DNA of 21,068 nt from positions 1 through 21,068 of the forward strand of contig CAZMCC010000071.1 of assembly GCA_964564695.1 (NCBI GenBank), given 5' to 3'. Positions 16,079-21,068 of this stretch are shown in pieces (within the stretch, counting starts at the first letter, position 1; each line of letters opens with the position of its first letter). The stretch comes from CAZMCC01 sp964564695. Lineage in GTDB: Bacteria > Planctomycetota > Phycisphaerae > Phycisphaerales > UBA1924. The notes under the pieces are model-generated. The model was given only the letters and a program-made list of their open reading frames with translations, was not told the origin of the DNA and did no database searches. The position numbers were made by a program, and so were the translations under genes.

Positions 16079-16190
16079 CCACGCTCCATGCGCAATTGTC
16101 TCCACCCCGACCGGGTGGCGAAGGGCATGCGAACGGGGAGTGAATTTCAGCACATCCTCAGCTTGTTTTCACGAAGGCGCGGTACACATG

Positions 16191-16219
16191 TTGACCCCCG
16201 CCTGCGCCTTGAGTACACC
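16191..16219 (+). promoter_or_regulatory. Candidate promoter for the CBM48-domain gene
   Basis: TTGACC (16191-16196) lies 17 bases before TACACC (16214-16219). The -35 matches five of six consensus bases, the -10 only three. A start near 16226 would leave a leader of about 40 bases before the CBM48 start at 16267. Confidence 0.3.
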
Positions 16220-16266
16220 AATGACGGTAAGCGACAGACCGGGACTCCCACACCAAGGGGCTGACC

Positions 16267-16701
16267 ATGGTCGTTCAGCGCACGCCGGACAACATTGAAT
16301 TCCGCCTATACCTCCCGCACGCGAATGTGGTTGAGGTCGTCGGCGACTTCACGCGCTGGCAGGAGTCGGCGGTGGCGATGGAGCGCGTCGAGGACGGATG
16401 GTGGTCCGCCCGCGTGCGCGTCCCGAAGGGCGAGCACCGATTCAGCTACCTGGTTGACGGCCGATACTGGATGCCCGATTACGCGGCCAACGGCATCGAG
16501 CACAACCAGGACGGGCAATGGGTAAGCCGGCTTGACGTCGAGGCGGCGGAGGACGCCTCGACGTCGCCGCGCGAAGTCCGGGCGCCCGCCGCGGCGGTGC
16601 CGACTCCGGGACGCTCGGCCGAGCCCGTGGTCCGCGCGATGTCGCAGGCTCTCGGGGCGTGGCTGGGATCGGGCGCCGGTGCGGCGGCCCGATCGGCGTA
16701 A
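16267..16701 (+). CDS. CBM48/isoamylase early-set (glycogen-binding-like) domain protein
   Basis: The product is 144 residues. About residues 8-92 form an E-set/CBM48 fold: IEFRLYLPHANVVEVVGDF, TRWQ, DGWWSARVRVPKGEHRFSYL, VDGRYWMPDY. This is the arrangement of glycogen-binding modules of branching enzymes and AMPK beta. The remaining 50 residues are Ala/Pro/Ser-rich and seem unstructured. There is no catalytic domain and no signal peptide, so it probably acts in the cytoplasm by binding alpha-glucan or a partner enzyme; this is inferred. The ATG has AAGGGG 6 bases upstream, a convincing ribosome site. It stands between the BtpA-like and DUF1080 genes on the same strand, 268 bases after the former, so it probably has its own promoter. 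Confidence 0.85.
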   Translation: MVVQRTPDNIEFRLYLPHANVVEVVGDFTRWQESAVAMERVEDGWWSARVRVPKGEHRFSYLVDGRYWMPDYAANGIEHNQDGQWVSRLDVEAAEDASTSPREVRAPAAAVPTPGRSAEPVVRAMSQALGAWLGSGAGAAARSA

Positions 16702-16756
16702 CCCCCGCTGACTACCGGGGCTCGCACGATTGCCTCGAATTGGGTACGCTCATCGC

Positions 16757-18055
16757 ATGATGACCCCTGCGATGCTGGCGTTGGTTGGCTCGACCATGTT
16801 TGGACTTGGCCCGGACAGTTCGTCCCTTGACGGCGTCCGGGGCTTTCGTGACTACAGCGGCGCGGACGCCGCCTCGCTGTGGCGCGGGTACAAGCAGCCC
16901 GAGTTCCCCAAGGAAGGCTGGACGGTGGCGGGCGGCTCGCTCAACCACGCGGCCGGGGGCGGCGGGGGCGACATCATCACCCGCGAGCAGTTCGCCGACT
17001 TCGACATGCTCTTCGAGTTCCGCACGGCTCCCAAGGGCAACTCGGGGGTCATGTACCGCGTCGCCGAGACGCTCGACTCGACCTGGAACACCGGGCCGGA
17101 GTACCAGGTGCTCGACGATGCTGCGCACGGCCTCAAGCCCAACGACCCGCACGCCGCGGGCGGGATGTATGAGCTGTTCGCGCCGCCGTCGGACAAGACG
17201 CTCAAGCCCGCCGGCGAGTGGAATTCGGGGCGGATCGTCATGCGCAACGGCACGGTGCAGCACTGGCTCAACGGCAAGAAAGTCGTCGAGGCCCGGCTGT
17301 TCGATGACCAGACCGGGCAGCCGACCGCGAAGTGGAAGGAGCTCATCGCGGGCACGAAGTTCAAGCCGTACGAGGGCTTCGGCACGCTGCCCAAGGGGCA
17401 CCTGGCCCTGCAGGACCACGGCGACGAGGTCGCGTACCGGGGCGTCAAGATCCGCGACCTGAGCGCCCCGATGAAGGGCGAGAAGGCGATCTACAACGGC
17501 AAGGACCTCACCGGCTGGACCGCCTTTGTGCCCGACCTCGCCAAGGACAACAAGAACCAGGCGAGCGTGTGGAAGGTCGAGGACGGCGTGCTCATCTGCA
17601 CCGGCACCCCGGTCGGCTACATCCGCACGACGGAGAAGTACACGAACTACATCCTCCGCCTGGAGTGGCGGTTCAACCCCGTCACCAAGCAGGAGGGGAA
17701 CTCGGGCGTGCTGCTGCGGATGAACGGCGAGGACAAGGTGTGGCCCAAGAGCGTCGAGGCCCAGCTGCACTCGGGCAACGCCGGCGACTTCTGGAACATC
17801 GGCGAGTTCAAGATGGTCACCGACCCGGCCCGCACGAGCGGACGCAACACGAAGAAGACCCACGGGGCCGAGCGCCCGGTGGGCGAGTGGAACGAATACG
17901 AGATCATCGTCAACCACGGCGACGTGATCCTCTTCGTCAACGGCGAGGAACTGAACCGGGCGACCGGTGTCGACGAGGTCGCCGGGCACATCTGCCTGCA
18001 GAGCGAAGGCGCCGAGATCCATTTCCGCAATATCCGGTTGACTCCCCTCCAGTGA
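16757..18055 (+). CDS. Exported protein with two tandem DUF1080 (3-keto-disaccharide hydrolase) domains
   Basis: The product is 432 residues. A short hydrophobic N-terminus suggests export, followed by two concanavalin-like DUF1080 domains. The first (about 30-235) has WTVAGGSLNH, GDIITREQFADFDMLFEF, GNSGVMYR and EYQVLDD. The second (about 244-430) begins IYNGKDLTGWTAF and has VWKVEDGVLICTG, EGNSGVLLRMNGED, EAQLHSGNAGDFW and ends HICLQSEGAEIHFRNIRL. DUF1080 is abundant in Planctomycetota, and members act on keto-glycosides. Since both halves retain the conserved core, both may bind substrate. The ATG at 16757 is used, but a TTG at 16730 would add nine residues with arginines, giving a more normal signal peptide n-region; the choice is unsettled. 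The gene is followed by a G-rich tract and the aquaporin-like gene. Confidence 0.9.
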   Translation: MMTPAMLALVGSTMFGLGPDSSSLDGVRGFRDYSGADAASLWRGYKQPEFPKEGWTVAGGSLNHAAGGGGGDIITREQFADFDMLFEFRTAPKGNSGVMYRVAETLDSTWNTGPEYQVLDDAAHGLKPNDPHAAGGMYELFAPPSDKTLKPAGEWNSGRIVMRNGTVQHWLNGKKVVEARLFDDQTGQPTAKWKELIAGTKFKPYEGFGTLPKGHLALQDHGDEVAYRGVKIRDLSAPMKGEKAIYNGKDLTGWTAFVPDLAKDNKNQASVWKVEDGVLICTGTPVGYIRTTEKYTNYILRLEWRFNPVTKQEGNSGVLLRMNGEDKVWPKSVEAQLHSGNAGDFWNIGEFKMVTDPARTSGRNTKKTHGAERPVGEWNEYEIIVNHGDVILFVNGEELNRATGVDEVAGHICLQSEGAEIHFRNIRLTPLQ

Positions 18056-18061
18056 TCGCGT

Positions 18062-18093
18062 GGGGGAGGGGAGCGGGGGGGTGGGGGGTGGGG
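18062..18093 (+). repeat. Intergenic G-rich tract, G-quadruplex-like
   Basis: After the DUF1080 stop the plus strand carries runs of 5, 4, 7, 6 and 4 G with short loops; the last three are G7-T-G6-T-G4. Here the G-rich strand is the sense strand of both flanking genes, so an RNA quadruplex could form between the DUF1080 stop and the aquaporin-like ribosome site. It resembles the tract at 14410-14436. Confidence 0.6.
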
Positions 18094-18114
18094 TGATTCC
18101 GCCGGAGCGACCTC

Positions 18115-18738
18115 TTGAAGTATCTCGTCGAGTTCATCGGCACGTTCTTCCTCGTGTTCACCATCGGCATGACCATCGTGGATCCCGGCGGCGCCGGCAC
18201 GATGGCCCCGGTCGCGATCGGCGCGGTGCTCGCCTGCATGGTCTACGCGGGCGGGCATGTGTCGGGGGCGCACTACAACCCGGCCGTTACGCTCGCGGTG
18301 GCTATTCGGGGCAAGTGCACGCCGAAGGACGCGGTCATCTACGTCATCGCTCAGGTGCTCGCGGCGGTGGTCGCGGCGATGGTCGTGCTGTGGTTCAAGG
18401 GCGAGGCGGCGAACATCGTGCCACGGGACATCAAGATCGCCCCGGCGCTCGTGGGCGAGGCCCTGTTCACGTTCGCGCTCGCGTACGTCATTCTGAACGT
18501 CGCGACGGCCAAGGGGACGAGCGGGAATCAGTACTTCGGGATCGCGATCGCGCTGACGGTGGTCGCGGGGGCATATGCCGTGGTGCCGGTGGGGGGCGGG
18601 GCGCTGAACCCGGCCGTCACCATCGCGGCCCTCGTGATGGGGCTGAACAAGGCCTCAGACTGCTGGGTGCACTTCGCCGGCCAGGGGCTCGGCGCGGTGG
18701 GGGCGGCGCTGGTGTTCAAGGCGATCAATCGGGATTGA
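18115..18738 (+). CDS. Short MIP/aquaporin family channel with atypical second NPA motif
   Basis: The product is 207 residues starting at a TTG with GGAG 8 bases upstream. It has six hydrophobic segments and two half-helix loops: HYNPAVTLA (Asn55-Ala57) and ALNPAVTIA (Asn165-Ala167). The N-terminal EFIGTFFLVF and the AQVLAAVVAA helix are typical of the MIP family, which conducts water, glycerol or other small neutral solutes. In almost all aquaporins the second NPA is followed by arginine, part of the selectivity filter; here it is valine (Val168). That suggests a wider or altered filter, so substrate should not be assumed to be water. It is somewhat shorter than AqpZ (231 residues). It is the last of the plus-strand genes in this block and ends three bases before the REP-like element at 18742. 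Confidence 0.88.
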   Translation: MKYLVEFIGTFFLVFTIGMTIVDPGGAGTMAPVAIGAVLACMVYAGGHVSGAHYNPAVTLAVAIRGKCTPKDAVIYVIAQVLAAVVAAMVVLWFKGEAANIVPRDIKIAPALVGEALFTFALAYVILNVATAKGTSGNQYFGIAIALTVVAGAYAVVPVGGGALNPAVTIAALVMGLNKASDCWVHFAGQGLGAVGAALVFKAINRD

Positions 18739-18741
18739 TCA

Positions 18742-18811
18742 GAGCCTCCCGCGCGAGCGGGAGGTGTTGGACATCCGGTCGCACAGGACCTCCCGCTCGC
18801 GCGGGAGGCTC
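18742..18811. repeat. REP-like paired palindrome between convergent genes (24-bp arms)
   Basis: The arms 18742-18765 and 18788-18811 are perfect reverse complements with a 22-base spacer. Each arm is itself a hairpin: an eight-base-pair stem CCTCCCGC/GCGGGAGG closed by GCGA on the plus strand of the left arm, a GNRA tetraloop. The head GAGCC is shared with the element at 20069-20191. It fills the gap between the aquaporin-like stop (18738) and the DUF1801 stop (18814), so it could terminate transcription from both sides. No T run is present. No transposase of the REP-associated type is in the window. Confidence 0.85.
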
Positions 18812-18813
18812 GG

Positions 18814-19323
18814 TTACATCCGATCCAGCCCGACCTTCGCCGCCGCCACGATGAGCTTGCGGACCGGTTCGCTCTTGGCCGCCGCGACATCGCGCAGTTT
18901 GACGTGGCGCATCACCCCGCCTGTGCCCTCGAGGAGCTTGCTGGGATCGGGGATAAGCGTGCCCGGGAGGGCGAGGTTGACGCTCGCCTTGGTGGCCATC
19001 AGGGCCGCGAACGCCCGGTCGTTGTGGTAGTAGCAGGCGTTGCCCCACTTCACGATGCTCGTGGCCCCGGGCACGGCCGCGCGGATGGCCCGGTCGACCG
19101 CCCGGGCGATCGAGCGGTGCGGCTCGGGCATGCGGTCGATGGCGACCTTGCCGGGCTGCTTGAAGTCGGCGCGGGCCGAGCCCGGGGGGCCGCCCCCGCG
19201 GGCCGCGGGGGTGAGCTTGGCGGCCCGGGGCAAGGCCTTGGAGGCGGCCTTGCGGGTCGACTTCTTTGCTGCCTTCCGGACGGGCTTTCGGACGGACGTG
19301 CGCTTGGCCGCTTTCTTCGCCAT
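18814..19323 (-). CDS. DUF1801 domain protein with Lys/Ala-rich histone-H1-like N-terminal tail
   Basis: The product is 169 residues. The first 40 or so are rich in Lys, Arg and Ala with KKAAK/RKAAKK-type repeats, like the tails of histone H1 and bacterial Hc1-type proteins. A short Gly/Pro linker follows. Residues about 60-167 match DUF1801 (YdhG-like): SIARAVDRAIRAAVPGATSIVKWGNACYYHNDRAFAAL in overlapping motifs, then VNLALPGTLIPDPSKLLEGTG and MRHVKLRD. DUF1801 has no established activity. The tail suggests nucleic-acid binding, which is inference. The ATG at 19323 gives the complete tail. It is divergent from the SUFU-like gene with 60 bases between and convergent with the aquaporin-like gene; its stop is two bases past the repeat element. 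Confidence 0.8.
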   Translation of the reverse strand: MAKKAAKRTSVRKPVRKAAKKSTRKAASKALPRAAKLTPAARGGGPPGSARADFKQPGKVAIDRMPEPHRSIARAVDRAIRAAVPGATSIVKWGNACYYHNDRAFAALMATKASVNLALPGTLIPDPSKLLEGTGGVMRHVKLRDVAAAKSEPVRKLIVAAAKVGLDRM

Positions 19324-19383
19324 GGTGGGCCGAGCCTACCGCGCCGGCTGCCACCGTGCCAGCCTCCGCCGGTACCTCTCGGC

Positions 19384-20064
19384 ATGATTCACCGCGTGTC
19401 CCACAACGCCCACCCCGAGCCCGGCGCCGGTGCCCCGGGCACGCGGGCCGCCGACCCGTTCAAGGCCCGCCTCGCGGCCCTCGACAGCGTCTTCGGTCGC
19501 CACTCAAGCGTCTACCGCGAGCACGAGGTGTTCCGCGACTCCGGGCCGGTGGCGTTCGCCGAGTTCCCGCAGTATCTGCCCAAGGCGGTGGTCTACTGCA
19601 CGTGCGAGCTGACGGGGCGTGACGAGCAGGGGCGGCCGTCGGGGCAGCTCGAGTACCAGAGCGAGACCCGCAGCGGGCAGTTCGAGATCCTGGTCGCGCT
19701 GCCGATCACGAGCAAGCTGCTGCCGCACCGGCATCAGGCGGGGATCACCGACCACGGGATCGTGGGGCACATCCTCCGCGACCTGGCGATCCTGTGCACG
19801 TCTGAGGAGTTCGTGAGCGGGGCGGTGGTGCCGATCACCGAGCCGAGCGTCACGCCGATCGAGGCGGCGCTGCTGGTGGACATCTCATCGAGCAAGCACC
19901 CGTTCACGCACATGGGGAACGAGCACGGGCTGATGCTGGCGATGTTCATTCACACGTCGGAGCTGAGCTACTGCCGCCGGTACGGGCACAAGGCGCTGAT
20001 CGGGCTGCTGCGGGATTCGGGGGTGTATCCCTTGAGTGATCACCGGAGGGATCAGGTGGTGTAG
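19384..20064 (+). CDS. SUFU-like (suppressor of fused domain) protein, tentative
   Basis: The product is 226 residues without signal peptide or membrane helices. The layout resembles bacterial suppressor-of-fused proteins: an early strand region (AVVYCTCELTG), FEILVALP, then HILRDLAILCTSEEFVSGAVVPI, EAALLVDISSSKHP, and a C-terminal block LMLAMFIHTSELSYCRRYGHKALIGLLRDSG. The last block is comparable with the SUFU end where an E-L strand precedes a helix with Gly-x3-Leu. The match is by general pattern, so another uncharacterised family is possible. Bacterial SUFU proteins have been linked to immunity against toxins, but no toxin gene is next to this one. The ATG at 19384 has no good ribosome site; the GTG four codons later is an alternative. 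The gene is intact, and its codon third positions are GC-rich like its neighbours. Confidence 0.55.
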   Translation: MIHRVSHNAHPEPGAGAPGTRAADPFKARLAALDSVFGRHSSVYREHEVFRDSGPVAFAEFPQYLPKAVVYCTCELTGRDEQGRPSGQLEYQSETRSGQFEILVALPITSKLLPHRHQAGITDHGIVGHILRDLAILCTSEEFVSGAVVPITEPSVTPIEAALLVDISSSKHPFTHMGNEHGLMLAMFIHTSELSYCRRYGHKALIGLLRDSGVYPLSDHRRDQVV

Positions 20065-20068
20065 CGAG

Positions 20069-20191
20069 GTCTGAACGAGCCCTGAGCGCAAGCTCAGGGA
20101 GAAGCGTCGTTCGCGATGAGCGCTTCGATTGGCCGTGCGAGTTTCGATAGCGGCGTCTTACCCTGAGCTTGCGCTCAGGGCTCGTTCAGAC
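20069..20191. repeat. REP-like paired palindrome between convergent genes (31-bp arms)
   Basis: The arms 20069-20099 and 20161-20191 are perfect reverse complements with a 61-base spacer. Each arm contains a hairpin CCCTGAGC/GCTCAGGG closed by GCAA (GNRA) on the plus strand of the left arm, preceded by GAGCC as in the element at 18742-18811. The spacer has its own 6-base inverted repeat (GAAGCG...CGCTTC, 20101-20126). The element starts five bases after the SUFU-like stop and its right arm covers the stop codon of the 6-phosphogluconate dehydrogenase gene (20186-20188). The type suggests a non-autonomous mobile repeat serving as bidirectional terminator; this is inference. Confidence 0.88.
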
Positions 20192-21068
20192 ATCCAGCTG
20201 CGGTCGCTTGGGATCCAGCCAGTCGAGATGGTGGAACTTCCCGCGCGGCGCGTCCACTCGCTCGTACGTGTGCGACCCGAAGTAGTCGCGCTGGGCCTGG
20301 AGCAGGTTCGCGGGGAGGCGCTGCGAGCGGTAGGAATCGAAGTAGCTGAGGGCCGAGCCGAAGGCGGGGACGGGGATGCCGTCGACGGCGGCTCGGGCCA
20401 CCACGGCCCGCCAGTTCGCCTGGCGCGACGAGATCTCGCCCGCGAAGTACGGGTCGAGCAGCAGGTTCGGCAGGTCGGCGCGACGCCCGAAGGCCTCGGT
20501 GATCTTCTGGAGGAAGCGGGCCCGGATGATGCACCCGCCGCGGAAGATGCCGGCGATCTCACCGAGCTTGAGGTTCCAGTTGTTCGCCTTGGACGCGGCC
20601 TGCATGAGGGCGAAGCCCTGGGCGTACGAGCAGATCTTCGAGCAGTAGAGCGCATCTTTCACGCAGCCGGTCCAGTCCTTCTGCGGCGGGTGGCTCAGGT
20701 CGTGGTGGTGCTTGGCGGGCGGAGCGAGGATCTTGGACGCCGCGACGCGCTCGTCCTTCATCGCGGAGATGTTGCGGGCGAACACGGCCTCGGCCATCGT
20801 CGGCGCCGGGACGCCCAGCTCGAGGGCGCTGTTGATCGTCCACTTGCCGGTGCCCTTCTGGCCCGCGGCGTCGAGCACCACATCCACGAAGTCCTTGCCG
20901 GTGACCGGGTCCTTCTGGCGCAGGATGTCGGCGGTGATCTGGATGAGGAACGAGTCGAGCTCGGCGTCGTTCCACGAGGTGAACGCCTTGGCCATCTCCG
21001 CGTTCGTGAGCGCGAGCGAGTCGCGCATCACGTGATACGCCTCGCAGATGAGCTGCATGTCGCCGTAC
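20186..21068 (-). CDS. gnd: 6-phosphogluconate dehydrogenase (decarboxylating), C-terminal part, cut by window edge
   Basis: The last 293 residues are present; the frame is open through the right edge and the N-terminal NADP-binding domain is outside. Family motifs are clear: YGDMQLICEAYHVMRD at the edge, GQKGTGKWTINSALELGVPA, EAVFARNISAMKDERVAAS, ICSYAQGFALMQAAS and GEIAGIFRGGCIIRARFLQKI. The enzyme converts 6-phosphogluconate to ribulose 5-phosphate with CO2 release and NADP reduction in the oxidative pentose phosphate pathway, in the cytoplasm. The C-terminus SQRLPANLLQAQRDYFGSHTYER is normal for the family dimer tail. The stop codon lies inside the right arm of the REP-like repeat, so the final residue or two may have been set by the repeat's insertion. 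It converges with the SUFU-like gene. Confidence 0.97.
   Translation of the reverse strand, partial: YGDMQLICEAYHVMRDSLALTNAEMAKAFTSWNDAELDSFLIQITADILRQKDPVTGKDFVDVVLDAAGQKGTGKWTINSALELGVPAPTMAEAVFARNISAMKDERVAASKILAPPAKHHHDLSHPPQKDWTGCVKDALYCSKICSYAQGFALMQAASKANNWNLKLGEIAGIFRGGCIIRARFLQKITEAFGRRADLPNLLLDPYFAGEISSRQANWRAVVARAAVDGIPVPAFGSALSYFDSYRSQRLPANLLQAQRDYFGSHTYERVDAPRGKFHHLDWLDPKRPQLDV

Noticed and set aside
1..21068. Search for tRNA, rRNA, CRISPR arrays, insertion sequences and toxin-antitoxin pairs
   Set aside because: No cloverleaf-like gene, regularly spaced direct repeats, transposase motifs or small paired toxin genes were recognised by eye; faint candidates could still be missed without covariance or profile searches.

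Overview
The window is very GC-rich (roughly two-thirds G+C by eye) and holds 17 protein genes, two of them cut by the window edges. There are no tRNA, rRNA, CRISPR or recognisable transposase genes. The gene content suggests a Planctomycetota chromosome, possibly Phycisphaerae: a tandem DUF1080 (3-keto-disaccharide hydrolase) protein, a BtpA/SgcQ protein, a SulP transporter beside PPK2, LOG, DUF3300 and DUF2950 proteins, and GTG/TTG starts. The lineage is inference; no marker gene is present. Some of the longest open frames in the window are antisense artefacts of the high GC.

Positions 1-11602 are one co-directional minus-strand block, read right to left. It starts with a complete tripartite RND efflux system: outer-membrane lipoprotein (9947-11602), periplasmic adaptor (8724-9950, overlapping by GTGA) and HAE1-type inner-membrane pump (5518-8709). 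Next come two exported proteins of unknown function, DUF3300 (4250-5491) and DUF2950 (3301-4206). A LOG-family nucleotide hydrolase (2510-3253), a four-helix DUF4239 membrane protein (1749-2507) and a HAMP-GAF-PAS sensor (1-1710, output domain outside the window) complete the block. Gaps are 47 bases or less, so an operon or nested operons are plausible. A candidate promoter lies at 11652-11680.

Positions 11732-15037 are also on the minus strand: a DUF899 thioredoxin-like protein, then PPK2 polyphosphate kinase, then a SulP-STAS anion transporter. The SulP frame has no ATG/GTG/TTG at its true N-terminus. It continues the PPK2 frame across one TAG and an 11-proline tract encoded by a G/C homopolymer.

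Positions 15174-18738 are on the plus strand: BtpA-like TIM barrel, a CBM48 glycogen-binding-type small protein, the tandem DUF1080 protein, and a short aquaporin-like channel lacking the usual arginine after its second NPA motif. The right end alternates strands: DUF1801 with a histone-H1-like tail (minus), a SUFU-like protein (plus), and 6-phosphogluconate dehydrogenase (minus, cut by the edge).

The most interesting non-coding signal is a pair of REP-like elements, one in each of the two convergent-gene gaps (18742-18811 and 20069-20191). Each is a long perfect inverted repeat whose arms are themselves hairpins with GNRA tetraloops. They share the pattern GAGCC-N4-GC-GNRA-GC-N4'-GG, with different but internally compensated stem bases.
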